Of a stretch of 64,000 nucleotides of DNA, positions 43,380 to 52,547 are shown in pieces; position 1 is the stretch's first letter; every line of letters starts with the position of its first letter. The stretch comes from Sphingobacterium humi (GTDB lineage: Bacteria; Bacteroidota; Bacteroidia; Sphingobacteriales; Sphingobacteriaceae). A model generated the notes under the pieces. The model did no database searches, was not told where the DNA came from, and saw only the letters and a list, made by a program, of their open reading frames with translations. Made by a program: the position numbers and the translations under genes. The stretch is from positions 62,001 through 126,000 of the forward strand of contig NZ_WSQA01000007.1 in the NCBI RefSeq assembly GCF_009768885.1, written 5' to 3'.

Positions 43380-44428
43380 TGAAAAACTGCTATATCAACG
43401 GAATAGGAACCATAGGAATACAGCATCCTGATTATAAGTTGCTGGAACAGGAACCGCAGGCCCTCTTCGCCCGCAATCAAGCGCAGCATCCGGTCTATAA
43501 GGAGCTGATTCCCGCAGCCAGCCTACGCCGCATGGCCACAGGCGTAAAGATGGGCTGCTATGCCGCCCAATTGGCCCTGCAGGAAGCACAACAGCCCGCA
43601 TTAGATGCCATTATCTGTGGCACAGGACAAGGATGTCTCCAAGATTCCGAGAAATTCTTAACGGCAATGATTGCCCAGGATGAAGAATACCTGACACCAA
43701 CCTCCTTTATCCAGTCGACCCACAATACAGTAGCAGCGCAGATCGCTTTGCAGCTGCAATGCCATGCCTATAATTTCACCTACGTGCAAGGTGGCAGTTC
43801 GTTTGAATCGGCCCTTTTTGATGGGCTGAACCAACTCAACTATAGCAATGCACAACATATCCTAGTCGGTGGGGTCGATGAACATGCCCCGCAATTTGAT
43901 GACTTGTATACCTTAGCCGGCAATTACAAAGCCGAAGACGAGGCTGTCGATTTTAAAAACCCTACACAAGGCGGCGTAGCACAGGGCGAAGGCGCTAATT
44001 TCTTCCTCCTATCCCAAGAACAACAGGCAAATAGCTATGCCCAATTGTTGGATGTATGGCTTTTTAATCAGCCTCAGCGCAGTATTGCAACAGAAATAAT
44101 GCAATTCTTAAGCCTGAACAACTTACAAAGCAAAGATATCGATGTGCTGATGCTGGGCTACAATGCCGATGCTAGCCAGCAAGCCTATTTCGATGCCATG
44201 GCAGCCTGTTTCCCAGAAACTGCCATTGCCTATTACCAGCACATCAGCGGATCATACGATACGGCCTCTGCTTATGGGCTGGCCGCCGCTGCACAAGTAC
44301 TTAAAGCGCAGCAATTCCCGGCGCATCTTTCCTACAATAGCATTAAACCAAACAGGCTAAAAACTATCCTACTTATAAATCAGTCTCGAGGAACTGATTA
44401 TAGTTTTGTACTGTTAACCGCATGTTAA
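43379..44428 (+). CDS. Ketosynthase-like protein without catalytic triad (chain-length-factor-like)
   Basis: The start at 43379 (MKNCYINGIGTIG) overlaps the stop of the active ketosynthase. The fold pattern of ketosynthases is clear (IICGTGQGC, TPTSFIQSTHNTVAAQIAL, HILVGGVDEHAP), but every catalytic position is changed. The Cys elbow reads VQGGSSFESAL, the first His position reads LGYNADASQ, and the second reads SGSYDTASAYG. Pairing with the preceding gene suggests a heterodimer in which this subunit sets chain length, as CLF does in type II PKS. At 349 residues it is also short. Confidence 0.88.
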   Translation: MKNCYINGIGTIGIQHPDYKLLEQEPQALFARNQAQHPVYKELIPAASLRRMATGVKMGCYAAQLALQEAQQPALDAIICGTGQGCLQDSEKFLTAMIAQDEEYLTPTSFIQSTHNTVAAQIALQLQCHAYNFTYVQGGSSFESALFDGLNQLNYSNAQHILVGGVDEHAPQFDDLYTLAGNYKAEDEAVDFKNPTQGGVAQGEGANFFLLSQEQQANSYAQLLDVWLFNQPQRSIATEIMQFLSLNNLQSKDIDVLMLGYNADASQQAYFDAMAACFPETAIAYYQHISGSYDTASAYGLAAAAQVLKAQQFPAHLSYNSIKPNRLKTILLINQSRGTDYSFVLLTAC

Positions 44429-45195
44429 AACACCGCTACATAAAATACCTGATGCTGGCCATCCTAGTTGGAATTGGCCTAGGGGCTTTTATGGGGGCCT
44501 GGTCAGCCTGGTTCCTCTTCCTGGTTGCCGGCTTATGGTTGGCCATTACCGCATGGGGAAGTTTAGACGTACGGTCGAATTATTTTACGAAGGTATATTA
44601 CAAAGGAGAAGCATTCCATCCGCAAGAATACGCCTTAACCTTCGACGATGGTCCAACCCTCCATACCGAAGCGGTATTGAATTTATTACAGGCCTACCAG
44701 ATGAAGGCGACCTTCTTTTGTATTGGTAAACAATTGGAGAAATACCCCGAACTGGCGAAGCGCATCCTGCAGGAAGGCCATCAATTGGGCAACCATACCT
44801 ATACCCATTCCAAGAATATCGGCACCTTTTCAACGAAAGAAGTACAAGAGGAAATCGCCTGTACCGACCTGATTATTAAAAAACTAAACAACGAAAACAA
44901 CCCTATATTCCGACCACCCTTTGGCGTAACGAACCCACAGATTGCCAAGGCCTGCGAAGCCTTGAACAAGGCGGTGATCGGCTGGAGTATCCGCTCCTTA
45001 GACACCGTCATACAAGACGAACAGCGTATTTTAACACGCATTATCCCCCGCTTAGCCGGCGGTGAAATCGTCCTCTTGCACGATACTACGGAGCGTACGG
45101 TACGGGTATTGGAACAGTTGTTGATTTATAGTAAAGAACAAAACCTAAGGTCGGTTCGCATAGACCACCTGTTAAAAATAAATGCACATGGATAA
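44422..45195 (+). CDS. Polysaccharide deacetylase (NodB domain) membrane protein
   Basis: Two hydrophobic N-terminal helices (residues about 8-45) anchor a NodB domain with the metal and catalytic motifs TFDDGP (motif 1), GNHTYTH (motif 2) and RPPFG (motif 3). The C-terminal LLHD (motif 5) is also present. Length is 257 residues. It overlaps the preceding gene by 7 bases and the next by 8. Such enzymes remove N- or O-acetyl groups. In this cluster it may modify the head group or lipid carrier of the pigment, or simply belong to envelope remodelling. Confidence 0.9.
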   Translation: MLKHRYIKYLMLAILVGIGLGAFMGAWSAWFLFLVAGLWLAITAWGSLDVRSNYFTKVYYKGEAFHPQEYALTFDDGPTLHTEAVLNLLQAYQMKATFFCIGKQLEKYPELAKRILQEGHQLGNHTYTHSKNIGTFSTKEVQEEIACTDLIIKKLNNENNPIFRPPFGVTNPQIAKACEALNKAVIGWSIRSLDTVIQDEQRILTRIIPRLAGGEIVLLHDTTERTVRVLEQLLIYSKEQNLRSVRIDHLLKINAHG

Positions 45196-45820
45196 GTTGA
45201 AAGGATTATTATTTACGGTTTTACTTATTTGGGGGTCTACCCTACAGGCACAAACCAAGATGTCTGCTACGGAAGCCAGCAGCTTTAAGCAAAAAGTCGA
45301 AAAGCAAGCCCAAAGCACGAATAGTATTACGGCCGATTTCGATGCCAGCAAGCAGGTTTCGGTCTTAAAACAGCCTTCCACAAATTCCGGAAAATTCCGT
45401 CTGAAAGGCAATAAGCTCCTTTGGAAATACGATGCACCCCAGGAAAATGCCATGCTCTTCGATCAGGATAAGCTTTATATGCGCGATGAAAAAGGAAAAA
45501 AGTCGACCATCGATTTAAACAAAAACCGTCGATTCCGGCAATTGCAAAGCTTAATGACCGAGACCAACAAGGGCAATGTATTCGATGAGGCAAACTTCAT
45601 CATCCAATTCTTTAAAACAAATGCCGATAAAATTGCCATCTTAACGCCCAAGAACAAAGATATGGCCCGCTTTATCAAAGAAGTGGTGTTGACTTTTAAA
45701 GCCAATGAATACAGCGTATCGGAGATTAAGATTGTAGAGAAGACGGATGATTTCACTGTATTTAAGCTTAAAAACAAGAAATTCAACAGTAACATCCCCG
45801 ATAGTGAGTTTAAATTGTAA
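45188..45820 (+). CDS. LolA-like outer-membrane lipoprotein carrier
   Basis: A signal peptide (MDKLKGLLFTVLLIWGSTLQAQ) precedes a periplasmic LolA-type half-barrel of about 190 residues. The region SITADFDASKQVSVLKQPSTNSGKFRLKGNKLLWKYDAP is the family hallmark. An in-frame ATG at 45182 is also possible. LolA paralogues are regular members of aryl polyene clusters, where they are thought to ferry the lipid-linked pigment across the periplasm. This is more likely than the housekeeping lipoprotein carrier. Confidence 0.92.
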   Translation: MDKLKGLLFTVLLIWGSTLQAQTKMSATEASSFKQKVEKQAQSTNSITADFDASKQVSVLKQPSTNSGKFRLKGNKLLWKYDAPQENAMLFDQDKLYMRDEKGKKSTIDLNKNRRFRQLQSLMTETNKGNVFDEANFIIQFFKTNADKIAILTPKNKDMARFIKEVVLTFKANEYSVSEIKIVEKTDDFTVFKLKNKKFNSNIPDSEFKL

Positions 45821-45847
45821 TTTTGTGTGCAAGCAGTTCATCAAGCC

Positions 45848-46213
45848 ATGTTAATTCCAGATTTTTACAGCATCCTACATGCCGATATCAGTGCCGATAA
45901 GGTAGAAGCCCATATTCGTTTACAGGCCGAGCACCCTATTTTTAAGGGGCATTTCCCCGGAAACCCTGTCACTCCCGGTGTATGTATGCTTCAAATCGTG
46001 AAAGAATTAACCGAACAGGCCACCCAACAGCACTTGCGCCTTCGCCATTGCAAAAACATTAAATTTACCGCCCTGATCAACCCTTTTACCGATCCAGAGC
46101 TTCATATCAGCCTGCAAATCAAGCCAGAAACAGCAGGCGGCTTTAAGGTAACAGGAGCAGCAAGCTTCGCCGCAACCCAAGCACTCAAAGTTCAAGCCCT
46201 TCTTAGCGCTTAA
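45848..46213 (+). CDS. 3-hydroxyacyl-ACP dehydratase (FabZ/ApeI-like)
   Basis: The start is set at the ATG at 45848 (MLIPDFYSIL), since the frame open to a TTG at 45827 adds an unlikely N-terminus. The hotdog motif HPIFKGHFPGNPVTPGVCMLQ holds the catalytic His of FabZ/ApeI-type enzymes. The protein has 121 residues. Repeated dehydration without enoyl reduction is what leaves the conjugated double bonds of the pigment, and no enoyl reductase is encoded in the cluster. Confidence 0.92.
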   Translation: MLIPDFYSILHADISADKVEAHIRLQAEHPIFKGHFPGNPVTPGVCMLQIVKELTEQATQQHLRLRHCKNIKFTALINPFTDPELHISLQIKPETAGGFKVTGAASFAATQALKVQALLSA

Positions 46214-46216
46214 AAC

Positions 46217-46978
46217 ATGGAAAACAACCCTCAAGAGCCAGCGAAGGTCTGCGTAATCATCCCCACCTACAACAATGCGAAAACTTTAAAACGCGTTATT
46301 GATGGTGTATTGAACTACCTGCCGCATGTTTTTGTAGTAAATGATGGTAGTACCGATCAAACAGAAGCGATATTAGGCGAATACCACAACGTTCAGATCA
46401 TTCGGCAACCCAGCAACCTCGGCAAAGGAAAAGCCCTGCAGAAGGGATTTAAACACGCCCTAGCCGCAGGTTTTGACTATGCCATTACCATTGACTCCGA
46501 CGGACAGCATTATCCCGACGATATTCCGGTTTTCCTAGAAGAGCTCGCCAAGCATCAGGAACCAGTCCTGCTGATTGGCAACCGCGATATGAGCCAAGCG
46601 GGAATTCCCGGCAAGAGCAGCTTCGGCAACCGCTTTTCGAACTTCTGGTTCTGGTTTGAAACCGGCATCCGCTTGCAGGATACCCAATCCGGATACCGCC
46701 TATACCCCCTGCGTCATCTACCCAAAAAACTATATACCAACAAGTTTGAGTTTGAAATTGAAGTTATTGTTCGAACTGCCTGGAAGGATGTCTTAGTCAA
46801 AAATGTACCCGTCAAAGTGCTTTACGACCCTGCAGAACGTGTTTCCCACTTTCGGCCCTTTCGCGATTTCACCCGCATTTCCATCCTGAATACGGTACTG
46901 GTCTGCATCACCTTACTCTACATCATTCCACGTAATTTCTTCCGAAAGCTAAAAAAAAAAGCTTTAGCCAATTCTTAA
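46217..46978 (+). CDS. Family 2 glycosyltransferase (DPM-like), probably N-terminal part of a GT2-DUF2062 protein
   Basis: The GT-A domain has VCVIIPTYNNAKTLKRVID, VVNDGST, the acceptor/donor motif ITIDSDGQHYPDD and a C-terminal hydrophobic segment (NTVLVCITLLYIIPRNFF). The frame ends shortly after a run of ten A residues (46951-46960). In the -1 frame the protein would continue through KSFSQFLKED into a DUF2062 domain that has no start codon of its own. GT2-DUF2062 fusions of about 390 residues are common in flexirubin clusters. So this is either a frameshifted product or one split by an indel or a sequence error. Confidence 0.93.
   Translation: MENNPQEPAKVCVIIPTYNNAKTLKRVIDGVLNYLPHVFVVNDGSTDQTEAILGEYHNVQIIRQPSNLGKGKALQKGFKHALAAGFDYAITIDSDGQHYPDDIPVFLEELAKHQEPVLLIGNRDMSQAGIPGKSSFGNRFSNFWFWFETGIRLQDTQSGYRLYPLRHLPKKLYTNKFEFEIEVIVRTAWKDVLVKNVPVKVLYDPAERVSHFRPFRDFTRISILNTVLVCITLLYIIPRNFFRKLKKKALANS
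46951..46960 (+). other. A10 homopolymer, candidate frameshift/slippage site
   Basis: Ten A residues read CTA-AAA-AAA-AAA-GCT in the glycosyltransferase frame. Slipping back one base, or adding one A, joins this frame to the DUF2062 frame. A small hairpin (CTGC-ATAC-GCAG) lies about 30 bases downstream. Confidence 0.6.
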
Positions 46979-47394
46979 AAGAAGATATTCTGCATACGCA
47001 GGATTCTCCAGAAATTAAGGCCCTATCGATTGCTTTAGGGGTATTTATAGGCATTATACCGGCTTGGGGTTTTCAAACCTTCTTATGCCTGGCCTTGGCT
47101 GCTGCCCTGAAATGGAACAAGGCCCTGGCCTTTCTAGGCTCCAACATCAGTATTCCACCCTTTATTCCCTTGATCGTTTGGCTATCGCTGCTCCTCGGCG
47201 GCTATGCCATCCCATCGGCACGGGATATTCCCTTTGATTTCGAACACATCGACATGGACTTAATCAAAATTCACCTCCTCCAATATGTGGTTGGCAGTTT
47301 TCTTTTAGCTATTTTTGCTTCGCTGACCATTGGGGGCATTACCTACCTGGTCTTGAAACGAGCAAAACGGAAACCCGATACGCATGTCGAATAG
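46960..47394 (+). CDS. DUF2062 domain protein, probably the C-terminal part of the GT2 gene
   Basis: From 46960 the frame reads SFSQFLKEDILHTQDSPEIK, then LSIALGVFIGIIPAWGFQTF and ALAAALKWNKALAFLGSNISIPPFIPLIVW. These are the DUF2062 membrane domain with its two helices and NK-Asn-Ile-Ser motif, followed by two more helices. There is no ATG before the domain, only a TTG at 47095 in its middle. Independent translation of a complete domain is therefore unlikely, and expression by fusion with the GT2 upstream is the simplest reading. Its end overlaps the MMPL gene start by 11 bases. Confidence 0.75.
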   Translation, partial: SFSQFLKEDILHTQDSPEIKALSIALGVFIGIIPAWGFQTFLCLALAAALKWNKALAFLGSNISIPPFIPLIVWLSLLLGGYAIPSARDIPFDFEHIDMDLIKIHLLQYVVGSFLLAIFASLTIGGITYLVLKRAKRKPDTHVE

Positions 47395-50300
47395 CTTTTA
47401 TTTCCTATACAAACTGATACAGAAGCACCCGAGGCTGGCTTTGCTCTTCGCCATATTATTCCTGCTGGGCAGTATGGCGGTCATCAAGCAAATCCAGTTT
47501 AACGAGGATATCAATAAGGTTATTCCCCTCGATGAAGACAAGGCGAAAGCCAGCAACATCATCAGTCAACTGGCCTTTACCGATAAAATAGCGGTTATAT
47601 TCAGTAAAAAGGACAGCAGCAGTACGGAACAGCTCAGCGATGCGGCACAAGCCTTTCTCGATAGTTTACCGGCTTATCAAGACTATTACCTCTCCGTACA
47701 GGGAAACTTGGATGAGGAACTCTTTAATAGCTCCTTCCAATTTATCAATAGGCATTTACCGATCTATTTAGAGGAGGCCGATTACCAAGCCATCGAACAG
47801 AAGATTCAGGCCGATAGCATCCGCACGCAAGTCGAAAGCAATTACCAAACCCTAACGGGAATGTCTGCCGGCTTCATGAAAGATATCATCATCCAAGACC
47901 CGCTACAGCTGTCCTTCTTGGCTTTAAAGAAATTACAACAATTCCAAGGAAACAGCGATTACAGCTTTGAAGACGGCTTTTTATTTTCGAAAGACAAAAG
48001 CAAGCTTTTTCTTTTCATAAACCCCAAATACTCAGGAACAGAAACCAAACACAATGAAGTCTTTGTTGACAGCCTACGAAGCCTGCAACAGCAATTAGCA
48101 GTTGAGTTCCCGCAGATAGAAACCCGTTATTTTGGCTCCCCTTTTATTGCCGTGGCCAATGCCAAGCAAATTAAGCAGGACATCCTCTACACCATCGTTA
48201 TCTCGGTCAGCTTACTGATGTTGCTGCTTATTTTCTACTACCGCAGTTGCTGGGTACCGCTCATAGTAATGCTCCCCTCCGTCTTCGGTGGGCTATTCGG
48301 TTTAATCTGCTTATACTTTATCAAATCGGAGATTTCAGCCATTAGCCTGTCCATCTCTGCCATTCTGATAGGCATTACCATCGACTACGCATTGCATTAC
48401 CTCACACATTCCAAGGGCAGCCAAAACCAAAAGCAGCTGTTCAAGGATGTCTCCAGGCCCTTACTCATGAGCAGCAGCACCACGGCCATCGCCTTTCTCT
48501 GCCTTTTATTCGTGCGTTCTGAGGCTTTGGTAGACTTGGGTATATTTGCCAGCATAGCGGTGGTAGCAACGGCTCTATTTACCTTAATCATCCTCCCGCA
48601 TATCTACAAGGGCGGAAACATAAAACAGGCGCATATCATCGATCGCATTGCGCGTTATCCTTTCGAGAAAAACAAAGGTCTAATTGGGCTATCCTTGCTA
48701 TTGCTCATCATTAGCCTCTTTACCTACCATCGCGTTCGTTTTGATGGCGACCTGAGCAAGATCAACTACATCCCGCAGGATCAGCAAGAAGCCGAAAAGA
48801 TCCTCAATCAAGGGCAGGAAAATCAGAAATCCCTTTTCCTGGTTACCTATGCCAACAGCCAAGAGGAGGCCTTAAAGCAAAATGAGGTTCTATTGCAAAA
48901 GCTAAAAAGCGCAAAGCTAGACCTGCAATACCAATCCATCAATCAGTTGGTGCCTAGCCCCGAAAAACAAGCAGCCGCATTAGCCCGTTGGCAGCAATTC
49001 TGGACAGCCGAAAAAGTAAAAAACACCATAGATAACCTAGAAAAAGAAAGCAGCTCCAAGGGTTTTATGGACCAGACCCACCTACCCTTCTATCAATCTT
49101 TAACGAGCAAACATTCAAGGGTAAACCTAGATTCAATTAAAGTCTTTAACGAACAATTCTACCGGGAGTTTGTGCATGGAAAAAGTCAGCAAAGCATCCT
49201 TTCTACCTTAGTCAACTTAGCGCCAAAAGACCGGGATCAATTTGCTAAAACATTCGAAGCCTTTATGGCCGATAAGCCTATGCTTTTGGTAGACCGCCAA
49301 GCCTTAAACGAGCAATACCTCAGCTTTCTGATCAATGATTTCAACAGCTTAGTCAGCTATTCCTTTGTGGCGGTGCTGTTCATCCTGTTTGTCTTCTATA
49401 AGCGTATCGAACTGGTTATTGTGGCTGCCATCCCGATTGCCCTCACCGGATTTATCACCGCAGGCCTAATGGGCCTATTGCAGGTGCCGTTCAATATATT
49501 CAGCAGCATCGTCTGTACTTTGGTGTTTGGCCATGGTATAGACTTTAGTATTTTCATGACCTCTGCGCTGCAAAAGGAATACAGCTATGGAAAGAACGAA
49601 ATGCCGATCTACCGCACCTCGATTATCTTGGCGGTACTCACCACCATCTTGGCCATCGGGGCCTTGATATTTGCGCAGCATCCGGCCTTACGCTCCATTT
49701 CTTCCATTGCCCTCATCGGTGTATCCGTCGCCGTTTTAGTTACATTTGTACTTTATCCCATCCTATACAAATTCCTGTTTTTCAACAGAATTAAAAAAGG
49801 ATTGTCGCCGATTACCCTCGGGCTATTGCTCCAAGCCATTTTCTTGTTCGGATACTTTGCCCTTGCCAGCATTTTCGTATCGGTTTTTATCCGAAGCATC
49901 ACCCATATCCTCCCGATCTCCAAAACACGCAAGCAATTGTTCTTTGCCAAGCTGCTGTCTGCCTACATGCGATCGGTGCTTTATTTGAAACTCCAAGTCC
50001 AGAAACGAGTCTTCCATGCCGATAACTTCCATAAAGCCCCGCAAACTGTATTTATTGCCAATCACAGCTCCTTCTTAGACAGCCTGAGTATTGCCATGGT
50101 GTATTACAAGCTTGTCTTTTTGGTGAACGACTGGGTCTATAATTCACCTATATTTGGCCGTGCTGTTCGCTTTTTAGACTTCTTCCCTACCTCTGCCGGC
50201 TTGGAAGCCCATATCCCGAATTTACAGCAACGCATTGGCCAGGAGTTCTCCTTAGCGGTGTTCCCGGAAGGAACCCGATCGACAACCTCCGAGATCCATC

Positions 50301-51046
50301 GCTTTCATAAAGGCGCCTTTTTATTGGCTCAAGAGTTAAATCTACCGATAACTCCGGTCTACCTGCATGGCAATGCCGACAGCTTACCGAAGGGAGATTT
50401 CATCATTTATGATGGCATCTGCCATATCCATGTGGGCGAACCAATCGATCCACAGGACACGCGCTTCGGCACAAACACCCATCAAAAAGCTAAAAACATG
50501 GTCGCCTTTTTCCGAGAAAACTTCAAACAGATTCGCTTGAAAAATGAAGATGCCAGTTATTTTAAAAAGAAACTTTTCCTGAATTACCGCTACCACGAAG
50601 GCGATATTTTACATCAAGTAAAAGTTGATTTCAAAAAACATAAAGATACATATTATCAATTATTTAAACGAATAAGCGATAAAGCAAAGATTGCCCATAT
50701 CAGTGGGGATTATGGACAGGTGGATTTTCTCTTAGTCCATCAATTTCCTACCCGAAAAATAAGCAGCTACCTGCCTGAAGAAGCGCATGCCGACATCGCC
50801 CGATCTAGCTACATCACGCAGAAGTTCCAGCTCAGCTATGTGCAAGATCCAGCGGAATTATGGCCGAAAAAAGATACCCTCATCCTTTCTCACTTGGCCG
50901 ATTTCAACGCTGCAATACCTGCACATATCCAGGAAATCGTTGTGCTCTGCTGTAGCTTCCGGAAAGAATTCGTAGATTTCCACTTGAAGCATGAGGAAGA
51001 AAACCTGCTAATTTATGCACGGAATGAAAGAAACGCGGCAATTTGA
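47384..51046 (+). CDS. MMPL-type RND exporter fused to a PlsC acyltransferase
   Basis: The first 830 residues are an MMPL/RND permease: helix 1 at 15-37, a large periplasmic domain, a helix bundle near 265-400 (SVSLLMLLLIFYYRS, ISLSISAILIGITIDYALHYLTH), a second periplasmic domain and a second bundle near 650-800 (FSSIVCTLVFGHGIDFSIFM). Residues about 840-1050 are a PlsC/LPLAT domain with HX4D in FIANHSSFLDSL (His about 894) and VFPEGTRS (about 960). The last 170 residues look like a worn methyltransferase-type domain (HISGDYGQVDFLL) with no clear SAM glycine loop. The fusion couples pigment-lipid acylation to its transport through the envelope. Confidence 0.93.
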   Translation: MSNSFYFLYKLIQKHPRLALLFAILFLLGSMAVIKQIQFNEDINKVIPLDEDKAKASNIISQLAFTDKIAVIFSKKDSSSTEQLSDAAQAFLDSLPAYQDYYLSVQGNLDEELFNSSFQFINRHLPIYLEEADYQAIEQKIQADSIRTQVESNYQTLTGMSAGFMKDIIIQDPLQLSFLALKKLQQFQGNSDYSFEDGFLFSKDKSKLFLFINPKYSGTETKHNEVFVDSLRSLQQQLAVEFPQIETRYFGSPFIAVANAKQIKQDILYTIVISVSLLMLLLIFYYRSCWVPLIVMLPSVFGGLFGLICLYFIKSEISAISLSISAILIGITIDYALHYLTHSKGSQNQKQLFKDVSRPLLMSSSTTAIAFLCLLFVRSEALVDLGIFASIAVVATALFTLIILPHIYKGGNIKQAHIIDRIARYPFEKNKGLIGLSLLLLIISLFTYHRVRFDGDLSKINYIPQDQQEAEKILNQGQENQKSLFLVTYANSQEEALKQNEVLLQKLKSAKLDLQYQSINQLVPSPEKQAAALARWQQFWTAEKVKNTIDNLEKESSSKGFMDQTHLPFYQSLTSKHSRVNLDSIKVFNEQFYREFVHGKSQQSILSTLVNLAPKDRDQFAKTFEAFMADKPMLLVDRQALNEQYLSFLINDFNSLVSYSFVAVLFILFVFYKRIELVIVAAIPIALTGFITAGLMGLLQVPFNIFSSIVCTLVFGHGIDFSIFMTSALQKEYSYGKNEMPIYRTSIILAVLTTILAIGALIFAQHPALRSISSIALIGVSVAVLVTFVLYPILYKFLFFNRIKKGLSPITLGLLLQAIFLFGYFALASIFVSVFIRSITHILPISKTRKQLFFAKLLSAYMRSVLYLKLQVQKRVFHADNFHKAPQTVFIANHSSFLDSLSIAMVYYKLVFLVNDWVYNSPIFGRAVRFLDFFPTSAGLEAHIPNLQQRIGQEFSLAVFPEGTRSTTSEIHRFHKGAFLLAQELNLPITPVYLHGNADSLPKGDFIIYDGICHIHVGEPIDPQDTRFGTNTHQKAKNMVAFFRENFKQIRLKNEDASYFKKKLFLNYRYHEGDILHQVKVDFKKHKDTYYQLFKRISDKAKIAHISGDYGQVDFLLVHQFPTRKISSYLPEEAHADIARSSYITQKFQLSYVQDPAELWPKKDTLILSHLADFNAAIPAHIQEIVVLCCSFRKEFVDFHLKHEEENLLIYARNERNAAI

Positions 51047-52547
51047 TGTAGTGGTCATGGGGAGTGGCTTAGGCGGTTTGACTACGGCCTTGCTGCTTGC
51101 CAAAGCTGGCAAGAAAGTGGCTGTGCTGGAGAAAAACAACCAATTTGGCGGCAATCTGCAAACTTTCGTTCGCGACCGAGAGATCTTTGACTCCGGTGTA
51201 CATTATATCGGTGGCTTAGCGGCAGGACAAAACTTGAACCGTTATTGGTCGCACCTAGGCATCTTGGACAGCCTTGAATTTGAACAAATGAATCCCGACC
51301 AATTCGATGTCATTCGCTTTAAAGACGACCCCATTGCCTACCCACAAGCCCAGGGCTATAGCAATTTTATCGAACAACTCAGCCAGCGCTTTCCCGCAGA
51401 AAAACAAGCCATCGGCAGGTATATTGACAGCATAAAGTACTATTGCGCTGCTTTTCCACTATACAATCTGGAGAAAAACTTCGATTATCCCGCAGCCCTG
51501 ATGGGCCATACTTGTTTGGAGGTTATCCAGTCCCTTACCCAGAATAGCAAATTGCAGGCCGTGCTCTTGGGCAATGGATTTTTATATGGCCTACATGCCG
51601 ATAGCCCCTTCTATGTGCATGCCCTTACCATCAATTCCTATATCCAAAGTGCCTGGCGCTGCCTAAAGGGGGGCAGCCAAATTACCAAAGCCCTAACCAA
51701 GCAATTACGCTTGCATGGCGCAAAACTGTATAGCCATCAGGAAGTCGAGCAGCTACATTTCGATGGCGAGATACTCCTGAGCTGCGAAACAGCAGCCTAT
51801 AAATACCAAGCCGAGCATTTCATATCGAATATAAGCGTTTTAAGGCTCTTTGAGCTTTTCGATGGACACCAGCGCCGCAAGCCCTACGTTAAGCGCATAG
51901 AAGGCTTAAAAGAGGGGCCCTCCGTCTTTTCTACACATCTAGTATTAAAGCCAGAGAGCATCCCTTATTTCAAACATAATATTTTCTACTTTGAACAAGC
52001 GGAAGATTGCTTTGGCTATCAGCACAACTGGACCGGCCATCGGCCCAAGTCCATGATGATTTCCTGCAGCCCAACCCTGCCCAATCAAGACTATGCCAAC
52101 AATATTTCCATGTTGAGCTATATGGACTGCAAGCAGTTTGCCCCTTGGGCAGAAAGCTTTAACACCGTAAAAAATCCAGGAGAACGCGGCCAAGGCTACA
52201 GCGAGTTGAAACAGGCTATTGCCACCGAAATGATCGATATCCTTGAAACATATATCCCTAACTGTAAGAAACATATAAAATCCATCTACACTTCATCTCC
52301 ACTAACCTATCGGGATTATATCGGTAGCAAATCAGGCGCCATGTATGGCATTGAGAAGTCCGCCAGCAATGCATTAGGCAGTATGATTTCGCCAAAAACT
52401 AAAATCAAAAACCTGTTTTTAAGTGGACAGGATGTGCGGCTCCATGGCCTATTGGGAGTTACCATTACTGGTTTTTTATGTGCCGCAGAAATCATTGGTC
52501 GGGATGAACTGTTTGACCCCTTGATACAGGAGGGTGTCCATGCCTAA
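51015..52547 (+). CDS. Phytoene-desaturase-like FAD oxidoreductase
   Basis: This 510-residue flavoprotein has the dinucleotide motif VVMGSGLGGLTTALLLAKAGKKVAVLEKN at its start and a C-terminal FLSGQDVRLHGLLGVTITGFLCAAEI, both typical of the carotene desaturase/isomerase family (CrtI/CrtISO-like). It overlaps the MMPL gene by 32 bases; an ATG at 51024 could also be used. Members of flexirubin clusters may oxidise or isomerise the polyene chain. A carotenoid function is unlikely because no other carotenoid gene is near. Confidence 0.9.
   Translation: MHGMKETRQFDVVVMGSGLGGLTTALLLAKAGKKVAVLEKNNQFGGNLQTFVRDREIFDSGVHYIGGLAAGQNLNRYWSHLGILDSLEFEQMNPDQFDVIRFKDDPIAYPQAQGYSNFIEQLSQRFPAEKQAIGRYIDSIKYYCAAFPLYNLEKNFDYPAALMGHTCLEVIQSLTQNSKLQAVLLGNGFLYGLHADSPFYVHALTINSYIQSAWRCLKGGSQITKALTKQLRLHGAKLYSHQEVEQLHFDGEILLSCETAAYKYQAEHFISNISVLRLFELFDGHQRRKPYVKRIEGLKEGPSVFSTHLVLKPESIPYFKHNIFYFEQAEDCFGYQHNWTGHRPKSMMISCSPTLPNQDYANNISMLSYMDCKQFAPWAESFNTVKNPGERGQGYSELKQAIATEMIDILETYIPNCKKHIKSIYTSSPLTYRDYIGSKSGAMYGIEKSASNALGSMISPKTKIKNLFLSGQDVRLHGLLGVTITGFLCAAEIIGRDELFDPLIQEGVHA

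Noticed and set aside
45188-45820. Housekeeping lolA
   Set aside because: The gene is embedded with overlaps in the pigment cluster, where LolA paralogues are usual; a housekeeping role cannot be assumed.
47095-47394. DUF2062 as a separate gene starting at the TTG at 47095
   Set aside because: That start falls inside the conserved domain; the frame is open and conserved from 46960, directly behind the A10 run, so I treat it as the continuation of the GT2 protein.
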